Positions 1-20,400 of a DNA stretch of 64,000 nt are shown here, piece after piece. The stretch is taken from assembly GCA_039621445.1 (NCBI GenBank), contig CP154954.1, forward strand, positions 20,880,642 to 20,944,641, written 5' to 3'. This DNA comes from Euglena gracilis (Eukaryota; Euglenida; Euglenophyceae; Euglenales). The position numbers were made by a program, and so were the translations under genes. A model generated the notes under the pieces. The model ran no database searches. It was not told where the DNA came from and worked only from the letters and a program-made list of their open reading frames with translations. Within the stretch, counting starts at the first letter, position 1, and the number at the start of each line of letters is the position of its first letter.

Positions 1-388
1 GATTTCCACGTGCCCACCATTGTAATCATCCAAACAAAAATACAACCCCCGAACAGAAACTTCATGGGCTCGTGTTTCCAAGTGTGATCCGTGATTTATT
101 TTTGGGTGGCAACAGCAAGGCTCAAGCAGAAGAGGTAAAGGGCTGGCATGTGCATGGCCCTGCCGCTTTGGCAAAGGGAGAGGCCAGCCAAGGCATCTGG
201 AAGCAGCGCCAGTGATGAATGTGACAATAAGTGGGCCACAAGGCGGGAATGCTGGGTTGGGGGGATGGCTTGCCAGCCAAAGAGGGCGGCGCTAAGAGTC
301 ATTCATTTCCGGTGGCGAACAGTCATCCGCAGCAACGCACGGGTGGCACTGCACACGCCCGACTGTCGAGGCCAGAGAGGGCCACGGC

Positions 389-7695
<7,307 letters not shown>

Positions 7696-7759
7696 ACGAG
7701 TCAGCGCACAGCCTTGGTAACACTTCCCTGGGAGTGAGCCCGGGCAGACTGCACCTCAC

Positions 7760-8126
7760 TAAACCCCACCCCCCACTTATAACCCCCCCCCCTCGGGCCG
7801 ACCAACCAAACCGGATCCTATAAACCCCCCCTGGGGAAGAAAAATGCCAACCACCGGGGACGATTTTTCCAGCCCCAAACCACCAAAAAACTGATTTTTG
7901 GGCAATTTTTTGATCCCCACCATCATTAAAAATGCCATTTTTGACCAAATTTGCCGAAAATTGCCAATTTGGGGGGGTTTCGGGGTCATTTTGGGGGGTC
8001 GGGTTTTCACCAACAATTCCGGATCCTATAAACCCCCCCACCTATAAACCCCCCCCCTTCGGCCGACCAACCAAACCGGATCCATTAAACCCCGGGGGGT
8101 TTATAAGTGGGGGGGGGGGGGGTTTA
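7760..8126. mobile_element. Inverted-repeat element with TAAACCCC...GGTTTA ends
   Basis: The left end TAAACCCCACCCCCCACTTA is mirrored on the right by TAAGTGGGGG...GGTTTA. The interior carries a direct repeat of a CCGACCAACCAAACCGGATC block (about 7,798 and 8,068). A diverged copy is at about 22,895-23,265. Target duplication not clear. Confidence 0.65.
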
Positions 8127-8383
8127 CAGCGCAACCGCTGGGTGGAAGTGGACATTGGCGGCAGCGTAAGGGTCGAAAAGGCAGCAGCGGTCCACAAGAT
8201 TCCGTGTGTCGTGTTTCGCTGTCACACGTTGTAGGGAAGCGTCGAAGCGGTTGAACGCATGAACCAGCCATGCGACTGAAATGGAGCAGCCGGCATGGAA
8301 GGTGGACCTGATGTATGAGCGTGGAAGGTGGTGATGGCAATGCCACCACCGGGATGAGGAGGTTTGCGGGGGGGCTGAGGGGA

Positions 8384-8457
8384 TCACAATTCCTCCTTCA
8401 TCTTCTCAGGGTCCATCTTCCGGAGGTCCTCCGCCGTAAACATCTTGAAGCCCATCC
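8384..8457 (-). CDS. ER protein, exon 5 (KEEL stop)
   Basis: Acceptor TTTCTGTGCAG, then MGFKMFTAEDLRKMDPEKM and a terminal KEEL before TGA. Phase 1 matches exon 4. Confidence 0.85.
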
Positions 8458-11400
8458 CTGCACAGAAATCCATCAGGCATCAGGGGCAGATGGTCCATGT
8501 CTGGTTGCAGGGGGAGGGGGTCACCTTCGCTTAACCCCCCTCCAAAATGAAACAACCCCCCAAATTTAAACAAAAACCTTTGGGCAAAACATACACCAAA
8601 AATCATCTTCCCCGCAACAGAAAATGTTTTGGGTTTTCAGGGGAACCGAACCCCCCCCTCCCCGGTCTAAAGGGGGGTCTGATCTCCCCCCCCCCGCAAA
8701 ACCCAAAACCACTGCTCACTTAATATCCTGGGGTTAGGGCCAAATCCAGAATTAAGCAACCCCTGAAAAAAAATGAAATTCAGGAAAAATAAACAGAAAT
8801 TTCCAATCCAACCAACAACTATCAGCAACAAAACCACCCAAACTCACAATGATTGCTCATTTTTTGTGTTTTGAAGGCAAGCACCAGCTCCTTCCGTAAC
8901 TGGAAAATTAGACATTTTTGTTCATATCCAGTCCAACCCAAAAATTTGAGAAACCTCTTAGCAGACAGTTGAAACCCAAATGCAAGCAGCAGGCTGCTTA
9001 TATTCGAAATTAGACTCATTTCGAGGGAGGGAGGGAAAGGACGCGTACCAGTCTCCCGCTTCATCTTCGCCAGGAGGTCCTGCAGGTCTTTTTCCTTGAG
9101 CTTGTCCTTGGGCTTCGCCCCGTCCGCTTTTGCATTAGCGGACGCCTGTGGGGAGGTGAAGTAGTCAAGTCGGTCACCCTGGAGCCCTCCTCGAGGGGGA
9201 CGGCAGACAAACAAACCACATAAAGTACTGTCCCACTGAACCCCGACTTTCAACTTTATTGGAGGGTTCACACAAAACAAGCCCATCCCCATCGTGGTAG
9301 GCAGCCTAAAAGCAACCCTCGGATTTGAGGTGTGACGTTCGGATGTGTTGTGGTCTTAGCATTGCACTGTGTTCGAATTGCAGTCCGACGTTGCACACCT
9401 TGATTGGCAAGTCCTTGGACTCACGCACCAGGCGAATCAAATCCGGCTTTTCTCCAGAGGCATACTGCTTCTCATCCACCCCTGGAAAAATGGGTGGAAA
9501 AAAAATAGATGTGAGGCGTGGTTTGCATTTGAATATGCTGCTGTTTTCCCTCCTTTGGTGTTTGCAAGCCAGAGAGGGAGGGATCATTCCAACAAGGAGA
9601 GGCGCAATGAGAAGGAGTAGAAGCACACATCATAAAATGGCTGACAAAATGAGATTTGGGTACGATTATGATAAACCACAAAAATTATCAGCAAACTTTC
9701 CACACAAACAGGCTTCTTCTTGAGACCCCCTGGCATGAGGCACAACCAGGAGGGGGTCGGTCCAGCCCATACCACACCTTACCGACCCCCGGGGGAGTGG
9801 GCCCACGAAAACCAGTCAGTCACTTTTTCAAAAGCCAATCACCCCCTGCCTGCCCCTGGGGGGGGGGGGGGTCGGTCTGGCCAGTCGGCCAAAAATGGCT
9901 GAAAACCAATGGATTTTGATCAAAGCCCCTGAAAAATTATCCGGCTCCTTCAGCGACGGTGGCCACTTTCGGCCATCCTTGGTCGACCCACTGTGGGGGG
10001 GGGGGGGGGGGTCCGGAGCCAAAAACCAGTTAGTCACTCCGAAAAAACCAGTCAGCAGTCCCCCTGGTGAGTGGGTAGTGCCGTTTGGGAAGGCCTGGTG
10101 GGGGGGTCAACCCCCCAACCACCACAGCACCCGCGCAAAGGAAAATCATTCGGTGCCGACGGAAAATCCTGACCGAAAAATCGGCACCCCCGGAAATGCG
10201 GGAATGCCTGGTTGTGCCTCATGCCAGGGGGTCTCAAGAAGAAGCCTGTTTGTGTGGAAAGTTTGCTGATAATTTTTTGTGGTTTGTCATAATCGTACCC
10301 AAATCCAGGGGGGGGGAATGCGCTGGACGGCCCTCGGAAAAAATGCGCAAAAATGCGCAAAAAAATGCGCTGAGTTTATGACATTCCTAAGGGAAAAAGG
10401 GCTTAGAAAAATTTCCAACAATAAACCCAAAATTAAACCAAAATCACCAAAAAAGAGCTGAAACGAAGGCATTTTGGCCAAAAAATGCATGACCAAGGCG
10501 TCACTCTCCGTTCACCATAACCAACAATGTCAGCCATGGTGCCCCTTACTTGTGACCAGGGGAGTGGGATTCCCGCCTTGGTTACGTGTCAATGTGGGGT
10601 CTTTGAAACCCCTAGTATCCTCATCGTCATTGGATGAGTACCCACACCTCATCACCCAAGGGTTTTCTCTTGAGGCGGGTCCCTTGGGTGGGAAAAAAGT
10701 GCGAAAATGCGTTCGTTGGTTACAGAAATGGGTCAGTTGAACGTGGGCAAAATTCGGTGAGCATGTGATTTGGGTGGAAAATGTGCAAAAATGGCAAAAT
10801 GTGCAAAATTGGGCAAAAAAAATGTGCAAAAAAATGCAAAAAAAATGAAAAATGTGCAAAATTGGGCAAAAAAATGCGCAAAAAAAATGCGCAAAAAAAA
10901 TGGAAAATGTGCAAAAATGGGGGGGGGGATGTGCAAAAAATGCGCAAAAAAAATGCGCATGAATGAAAAATTGACAAAAATGCGCAAAAATGCGGAAAAA
11001 TGCGCAGCGCATTCCCCCCCCCCTGCCAAATCTCACTTTGTCAGCCATTTTATGATGTGTGCTTCTACTCCTTCTCATTGCACCTCTCCTTGTTGGAATG
11101 ATCCCTCCCTCTCTGGCTTGCAAACATAGTGGTAAGGGGGGGGGTCGGACCCCCCCCACCAGGACGGGGGTGCGGTCGGACCCCCCCCCACCCACCACCC
11201 ACAGGGTTTCAGGGATTCTCGCCCAGTCCTGGGGGTGGGGTCGGACACACCTTAAACAGTGGCATGGGCCCGACCTTGCCCCCACCCGGGGGGGGGCAAG
11301 GTTCCATAAGGACAGGTGGGACATCCCCCAGGGAAAGCGCCACCTAAACAGTGGCGCTGCCCAGGTGACCAATTTTCGCCTCCCGAAATTGGCTGAAAAT

Positions 11401-14400
11401 GCATTATGGGGCAAATTTTTTTGGGGCAAAACTTTGTCGAAACGCAAAAAAAGCGCCAGAAGGAAAATTTTGACTGGGAGTTTTAACCGGGGGTTTAACT
11501 GGGAGAAGGGAATTTAACTGGGAGGTTCGGATATCCCCACCCACGAGGAAGGTGGGGGGGGGGGGGTCCAGACGTAGGCGGCGTAAACTGCCCATGATAA
11601 AATTGACTGGAAGTGGATCCCGGAATGCCAAAAAAATGCTGTAAAAATAGCCAAAATTTTCGTGTTCCGCATCGTATCAAAAAATTTTCGGTCCTACTGG
11701 CTGCATAACAGCTGAAGCGGAAAACCGCTTCGATGATTTCCGAAATTTATTTTTAGCAGATTCACGGGTAAATGCGATCAAGCAAAAAGGTTGTAGAAAA
11801 CCTACTACATAGACAAACAACGAATAATATCATCTGTCCTTCAAACACACAGATACAGAAAGAGAATATATACATAGCAAATACCTGCGTGCAAGTTAGC
11901 CATCAGCATAACAAAGACATTCAAGTAAGATGCCTGATGAAGCGGAATACCGCTTCATCAACACCCACAGTCGTGATATGACGTTACGTCCATCTGAACC
12001 AGCTGTAACAGAAATTACAGTTACATTTATGCTGTGCCGGATGAAAAGGAGGAGAGACCACGTTGCACCTGTGTGATTCACTCTGCCTGACACCGACGTT
12101 GGCCACCGTCGGTGTCGATTGTACCTGTGGGCTGCCGGGGCCGCAAGCGGCGGAAGCAGGCACCCGGCAGCCCCGTGGCTCCCCGCCTTGCACTGCCGGA
12201 GACAGAATGGTTTTCAGCTTAGACTGAACGTAGAACTAACATATCACGTTCGTGGTACACATGGCGGTTTGGTGGTTGTGTAATGCGCGGAACAAATGCG
12301 TAGGTCCATGAAAAGCAGCTTTACAGAGGAAGCGGGTTTCCGCTTCCTTTACACGGATTTGACACAATTCCCAAAAAAGGGAAGAGGCTGGACCGGGTCC
12401 AATTCACTTCCCCGTACCCCCGAACGGTGCCCAGCCGTCAGGGGTTCGGTTACGGCTTTTGCTGGACCAGGCTGGCGATCGTACAGTCCAGGCTCCCCGT
12501 TCATGGCTGCACATAAACGTTACCTAGTGTACGTTGTACCTTGCGAAATGAACTTTATGGTTCGGTCAAACGTTAAACGGTTAACAGCATCGCGCATCAC
12601 ATTGCAATGCTTGCAAAGCCAGGCAGATTGCAGTGTCAGATTCGACAGGAAGCGGTTTTCCGCTTCTTTTAATAAAGTGTCCAATATGTTTAATGTCATT
12701 CGCGAGGTACATAACTGTTTACCGGTTGCGTGTACCATCAACAGGACAACAGTCGTCATGTTAGCAACCCAATTGAAGAACACGGTTACAGTGGTGGACC
12801 GAAGCCAAGATTGGTATACTGCAAGTCGTCGTGCTGGTACCTCATTGTTCGCCACTTGCGCTGAGTTGATCGAGTCCATGAGAAGTCCGCTGCAGACATG
12901 ACCTTGGCGGAGTTTTTATTAATAACAACACGGAAAACGGTTCTATAAGTCCAACGCAATGAAAACGAAGCGGAAAACCGCTTCACCTACGACTGAAATC
13001 GCGATCATGTCTGTTCATACCGAGTGTGTGACCGCAAAGTACTACATAGTTCAAACTACACGCATTCAAGTGGTATAACTGAACGTGCTCTGCGGGCTGC
13101 CGCTGGCAATGGCCAGCAAAGGCCGTAAGTGGCGGGGACTGCCCACCCCCACCACGTACTGTCTGTGGTTCCCTACCAGTGACAGCCTCCTTTTTTGCTT
13201 TTACTGAGGGCAGCGGGAATCCGCTTCAAACGAAGCCACACATGTGGGTAGCGACTGTGATCACGCAGGCAGTCGGGTTCATCAGCGCACATTGGACGCA
13301 GCTTGTTGGACGATGTGTCACTCTTCTAAGTCACATTGGTATGGACGACTGAATAAAGACGTGAGGTCTGTGTATATACCGAGATCAAGATACTACATAC
13401 GCCTGCGAGGTTGCGATCAGTTGGTTAGTCCGCAGGGTAGAGTAGTGACTGTGATCACGGCAGGCAGTCAAGCAAATGTGGGTAGTGACTGTGATCACTC
13501 AGGCAGTTGTACCAAAAAAACAGTCAGTAATTTTAAAATGAGACACAGTAGGAAGCGTTTTTCCGCTTCCTGAAAAAACTGCTGAAAAAATACGTCAATC
13601 CAACCCTACGTTTCTGAATCGCGAGGTTTCTAACCGACGTAACATGGCAGTTGTACCACCAACCACATCAATTCACCATAAGCTCCCAGGTACTCCTGTT
13701 TTGGGAAGGATTTTACATGACGTCGCGCTCTGGATGCGCCCAATTTGAGAGACCAACGTCCTGTTGCACCCCCCATTTTAAAATCTAAATACATCTGCCA
13801 AACAGCACCAAGAAATCAGCAAACCCGTCTTATGAAGCGTAAAACCGCTTCATATTTGAAACTATAAGCAATTTATCAACGCGTTCTTAGGTTAACGGGT
13901 CATAAACAGGAGATTACCAAGAGGAAGCGGTTATCCGCTTCCTTTTGACGCACGATATTCATATCTGGTCATTGGAACAGAGATCACATGCCAGCCGTTC
14001 CGTCGCCTGAGGAGTTGGTCCTGAACATTCGGGGCCTTCGCGCCTATTTGCAACGAGGTCGGCCTCGTTCGGGATGGGACCTATTTCATGATGCCTTCGT
14101 GGCTCGTGATGTGGGTGCCCAAGCGATTGTGGCACTGTGCTGCATGGTGCGGCTGAATCGGCGTTCACGTCGCACAGCAGAGGTGGTGCGGGAGGCCTAC
14201 ATGCGGTCTTCCTCTCACCATCCTCGGTGGCTGGGACAGCTCGCCACTGGGGCGTATGCTGTGTGGCGTACGCTGCATCGACAGGCCCAACCCCTCGCAG
14301 ACCCCAGTACAGTGGCCGAGAACACTCCCAGCATGCGGGCACTGCAGCAGCTTCCGAGGGCAATGCGGAGAACGCTACGGCACACCGGCGTGGTGGGTCG

Positions 14401-17400
14401 TACGGAGGTGCCGGTTGCAGCCCGGGCAGCGGTGGCGGCGCGGGACATCCTGGCCTCCCTGCGGAACCACCAGGTTGTCCTCTGGCTGGACAACTTCTGC
14501 TGGCTACGCTGGGGGACGGACCCGGCCACCCCAAACCTGAGCCAGAACCTCACTGCTTTTGGAACAGTGCAGGGCATACTGATGTGTGCATGATTCAATG
14601 AATCACTGGTTGGTTCCTGAAGCAGTGAATGGCAATGAAGCGGAAAACCGCTTCATTAGTACTCAATATGTTTGCATGGCTGTTTGTGGTTCAACTGTAA
14701 CAAATAAATGATTCAGAAGGATGATTCAGAAGGATAACACCCGTACTTTGCACTGATACCGCTTCCTGCAGCTGGAGAACCTGCTGCACCGACAGGGGAC
14801 GAGGACGCGTTCCTTGACCTTCCCGGTGTCTCCAGGACATCCAGAGCTGAGCGACCTGATTGGCAACCTGGAGGTGGTGGCGTCCTCCTGTTGTACCGCA
14901 TCGTTGCTGCTGCACCAAGCCGTGGGTCGGATACGACGGATGCAGCTGACGGAGACGTCGATCAGAGTACCACTGGATGTGGCGCGGACCGACATGCGGT
15001 CCCTGCAGTGGCGGCCGCTGTCACTGACGGAGCAGGTGGTGTCAGCCAACCTGGACTTGTTGCTGGTACTGCAGACGGCCAGGTCGCTGCAACACCTCAC
15101 TCGTCGCCAGACGCCGCTGCTGGTGGATGAGAACATCCACTACAGGTGCCTGAGGCTGCTGTACTCTGCGTCGGCATCGCGGTACTACGTGTCCCGCTAT
15201 CTGGCCGAGGTCCCCCTGCTGTACGGCATCTGGCACGCGTACAAGCACACGGTGACCATCGTGTACCGGGCGTTCTTCCCGGTGCTGGCACAGCTGGAGG
15301 TGTCCCCCGGTGACCACCACTTGACGTGCAGCCTGCGGAGCCACCGGAAGGTGCTGTACATGGAGAAGCTGTTTGCCAGCCTTCTGTTGTCCCGCGAGTC
15401 GGTCATGTCCCACTCTGAGTCGCGTATAGCACCAGGGAAGCGGTTTTCCGCTTGCTTTGCCCCACGTGACATTTCAGGATGTCTGTGACATGCTATCTGC
15501 GATTCAGTAGTCAACTGTCAACCAGAATGGGAGATTGGAGTCGCTCAGGGACTACACGAGCTGAACAACAGCAGCAACTCCGGTCCTACCCGTACCAGCT
15601 GCTACAAGGGCTGTGGAACATCCTGGTGTTCTATGCCCCGGCCTTGCTGCACTTGGGACACGAGGTCCGACAGTGTACCTGGAGAGGTAGAACCGAGGAC
15701 GAGGTGAAGGGTACTACCGCTCGGCTGGTGCTGCAGAAGTGCCTCCTGCTGCTGATGCACCTGGAACGGCTGATGAGTCCCGGAAGGCCGCCGTCGGAGT
15801 ACCAGCGGACCATCTCCCTGGCCCTGCTGGGGTGGCAGGACTGGATGTCCCGGCTGCCGGGCTGCGTGTTCGTGGAGGAGGCTGGTGAGGCCATGCTGTC
15901 GAGGCTGTCGTCTGCCTGCAAACGGAACCCCCACGTGACCAGCTTCGAGGGTACACTGCAGCTGTTCCTCAACCTTGGCGCCCCCTCCGGCGAGTCCCAC
16001 CACAGCCGTGGCAGCCTCCGGAAGCAGCTCGTGCAGGAGATGGCACGTCGTGTTCGTGGCCTGGTTGGCAGCCCTGGTGACCGTCCATTTCCGAAGCGGG
16101 TGGACAGCACCACCGTGCGGTGGCTGGTGGACCCAGAGACCTACCCCACCTGGATGGCACCGGAACCTCTGCCAACGCGGATGACCACTGAGCAGCTGCT
16201 GCCCGTCGACACTCCCTTCAGACGCTGGTCCGAGGACAGCGCCTCGCTGCAGACGTGGAGGAGTGGCTCAGGACCAACGTGGGCACTGTTGATCCAGATC
16301 TTCTGCAAGAAAGAGAAGAGGCGATGTACCCCTTCCTCGCGCGCAGAAGAACCAGGGCTGCCACAGCGGAACATCCTCTTCAGCGTCCCGATGAAGCGGA
16401 AAACCGCTTGCACGACGCGGATGAAGCGGATACCCGCTTCGATGTCAACTCAGCTGAGATGGAGGTGGCAGAGGCATCGATCGTGGTGGGTGACCAGGAG
16501 GAAGGCAGCAGTCTGTACGAGCCACCGGAGTCCCTCTACGAGCCGCCCGGTGACTTATCGGACGGCTACGTGTCTGTGGGGGCCTCCGACGGATTGGACT
16601 GGCTGGGCTCACTGCAGGGCAGTGATGTATCCGATGCTTCGTTGGACGTATCCGTAGCAGTGGTGTGTTAATGCCTCCTGATTGCTGTTTGTGGGAGATA
16701 TCTGTTGTATATACGGTATTTGGGTCACGTTGGGTTCACACGCTGGCTATTACAAACTAATACATAGGCAAATATGAGCATACCGGACCATGACCACTAC
16801 AGACAACAAGAAAATGGATACATTTTTAAACCTGGTGCTGTTTGCTCCAGGTTGGCAGTGCAAAATGGAGAGTGTTTTGCAAACAACAAGTAAAATCAAA
16901 AAAATCACCTATTTGGCTGTGTTTTATAAATTCTTTTTGAAAATAAATGATGCAAATCCATTCATTTCAGCCTTATTTTCTACAGATTGCAGGAATATAT
17001 ACATATTTTTTTGATTTTTCCTTCACAGACCAGTACACATGCCTCCGAAGAAGCTGGCGAAGGCAGACACCACGGGACAGTCGATCCCGAAGCTGCTGGA
17101 AGACGAGGAGATGTGGCTGCAGAGGGACCAGGGTTAGATTTGTGGTTCCTTTTGGTGAATGAACAGATATCAATTGGTAAGTGTGGCGAGGTTGCCCTCA
17201 GTGGAAAGACTTCTGTTGACATTCTTCATTGCAGCTAACGTTCAGAAGCATTGACAGATAAAAAAATCACTTTGGTCAACCAATGAAGCGGAAACACGCT
17301 TCATTGCCGTGAATTGCATTAGTTCTTCCACAAAAGAAAGATAACTTAACTAACCCTGTAGTCGGGCAGCTGGTCCTGGACGTTGACCTGAGCCGGGGGC

Positions 17401-20400
17401 AGGTCCGGCGGCCCCGTCAGGAGCACGTGAACGACCTCATCACCGAGCTGAAGAACAATCCGCCGCAGGAGCTGGTGCTGACGGTGTGGCCGGAGAGAGG
17501 TGTCCACCAGCACTCTCCAAATTGTGTTCGTCGTTCCTGTGGATCGGAACCCCACGCTTCAAGTTGGTGGGTTGGCACTTTGGACATAGGACATAGGACA
17601 CATGTGTGTTTCTCTGTTTCATCATATGGAAATGATCTTTCATGGGTTGTCTGGGGCAATGGATCGTTTCTGAATTTGTTCCCCTCTTCGCAGCTACGGG
17701 GAAGTGGGTCATCCTGAGTGGTCAACATCGTTTCCTGGCCGCGTCGGCCATCGCCGACGCCGCCATCGCCGATGCCCGGCGAGCTCCAGCCTTCACGGAG
17801 AGGTTCCGGTGCAAGGTGGTGAAGGAGAACACCAGCATCGTCGAGCGCCAGCAGCTGGCCGGCAGGTTGCAGGCCATGGACGGCAACGTCATGGACATGA
17901 CCCTGGCGGACCGCCTGCACTGGCTGCTGAAGGAGGACACCCACAACCGGGAGATTGCCGAGGTGGAAGGGGTGGCGTACAACCCCACCAAGACGGAGCT
18001 GTTGAAGAACGTGTACAGCAAGACGGGATGCCGGGAGACCGTGGACGGTGCGCTGGTATGTTCTGTCGCCTATGGACGATTATGCAGCCCAGAATGATTA
18101 TGTGATATTTAATGACTGATAGCATATGTCATAGTCAGTTTGTTGTTGGGGGTTCTAATGTGATCACAAAAGGAAGCGTTTTCCCGCTTCATTATCCTCT
18201 ATTTCAATTCTTGCCCTTCTCAGGGTACGTGGGTCAAAGCCATGATCCCGGTCACGGAGTGGGTGCTGCAGAGTGGGACCGAGGCTGTGGAGGTGGTGAA
18301 GAGGATGGAGGCCCGAGGTGGGGACCGTGTGTCCCCACACACGTTCAAGTGCCTGGAGGCCATCTACCACCCGGACGACTACGCGGAGCTGGCCCAGGTG
18401 ATGTTGGACGAGAAGTCCAAGCCCACCACCCAACGGCTGGTCCAGGCTCCACATTTTGCATTCCACATCTGGCGGATGGTTGTAAATCGAAAATGAAGAG
18501 GGATTTTTTCAATCACAATGCAGACAGGAAGCGTGTTTCCGCTTCGTACATAAACTTTTAATTTTTAATGTATAATTGTGTTCACAATATTCACCCACTC
18601 ATCCAAAATACAAAATGGAGTCTGCTTCCAAGCACGAGACGGCGAAGCTGGTGCGCCGGAGGACCTGGACGTGGCTGCTGCAGCACCCGGAGCTGGATGC
18701 CGATGTTCTTCACCCGACCAGAAGTGTGTGCTTTTGTATAATTGTCTGCATGAATCATATGCGTGCAAGTCTAAGAGCTGCTGGCTTTGATAACTGGTTC
18801 TTTACAATGATAAAATTCAGTCTGTATCATGAAGCGTTTTTCCGCTTCACTTTGTTTATTTGTGTTCTTTTTGCAGAGGACCTGGTGCAGGTGGCCGCGC
18901 TGGAGACCGCCCTGCAGCCGGAGCACGTCAAGGTGCCGATGACTGGAGTGAAGTGGAGGTGGTCGCCCGAAGCCCCCTGTGCGGGGACCAACTTCTGATT
19001 TGGAAAAACAATTCTCGTTTCATAGCCTGGAGTGAATGCACCCCTCCCAGTGAATGCATGCACACCCTCTCTGATGCGATGTCAGTTGTCCCCCGGCATC
19101 GGCCGCCCATCGAGGTGGTACGCCGCGCGCCGCTGTGGGCCGACCCCTTGTACGAGGGACTCAGGCAGCGGCTGCTGGGCCCCGTGATGGAGCCCGTCGT
19201 CAAGATCGGGGGCGTCTTCGGCACCCTGGACCTGCACGGGATGAGCCTGCCTGGCCGCGGTCCGTCAACGCCCGGGAAGTCCAAGAAGCCGGAGGAGGAG
19301 GTGTCCAGCACCCAGGAGATCTCCACGCCAGGCCGGGCCACGGCCAAGCGGGCTGCCCAGCCTGAGGCGCCGAAGACCGGCCTCATCCACGTGGTGCCCA
19401 TGCAGTCCACGGACAACGCCTGGCCGAAGGACCTCCGTCTGCTGGACCTGGCAGCCGTGGTGGTGGAGGTTGAGCCCCAGCAGTTCGCCGACGAGGACAG
19501 CGTGCATACCGAGGTGTTGAGGCTCATGCTGACGGGGGTGCCCATGATCGCCGTCGGGAGGGATATCGACCTGCGAGATCTCCAAGCGCGGCTGACGAAG
19601 TTGCTGGGCAGTGAGATGACCGTCTTCCGCAAGGACATCGTCCTCTTCATCCCGCAGCCGGGGCCCGACCCGGAGTGGATCTGGGCGCGAAGGACCCTGT
19701 CCGTGTTCACCACGAACAAGAAGACCATGAAGGTGCACCATCGTCGGTGATGAAGCGGAAAAGCGCTTCCTGATAATGAGAGCACTTCATGTCTATGTCA
19801 TAGTGAGTGCATACATGTACATCGTACAAAACAGAAATTCCCTGTTACTTCCCGTCGTAGGACCCCGGACAGATCACCTTGCAGGGGATGCACCAGGTCC
19901 CGGATTGCACTTAGCATGCTAGCAAGCTAAGAATGTTGTCTTCAGTTTTCATACTTCAATCGTGAAACCCGGTTGTTGAGGGCAGTGTCGACCAACCCCG
20001 TTAGATTTTGGCGATGTCTGTTTTGAACTGCAATCCGGTGCACCCGACGTTGCCCATCTTGTTCCTGTGGAGGTGGTCTGGTGGTTCCTGCGGCGGCTGG
20101 AGGTGGCCACCGCCGAGTGGGTGATGGTGCTGAGTTCCCGGCCGGTGCTGTCCGCCCAGCTGGCCGTGCGGGCGGGCAGCGCCATCAACCTGCTGTGGGG
20201 CGTGCCGGCGCTCCCCTCCGACGACGCAGAGGCCCAGCAGCGCTGCCTGGAGGACATCGGCCGCGAAGTGAGGGTGGCCGACGGGCTACCGCCGGTGATC
20301 TGGGTGCAGGGTGGCCCAGGCTTCTGTCCCATACTTTCACCGAACTTCAATTTCACATGGTGTGACGTTTAACGAATGCAAATGGAAATCACCTGGTTCA

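Noticed and set aside
12380-12500. Possible tRNA or structured RNA in the GC-rich island patches
   Set aside because: No cloverleaf, anticodon loop or T-loop consensus could be drawn.
18928-19785. A 285-codon minus-strand open frame
   Set aside because: It is the shadow of exon 7 of the ParB-like gene. The plus strand has phased splice sites and better protein character.
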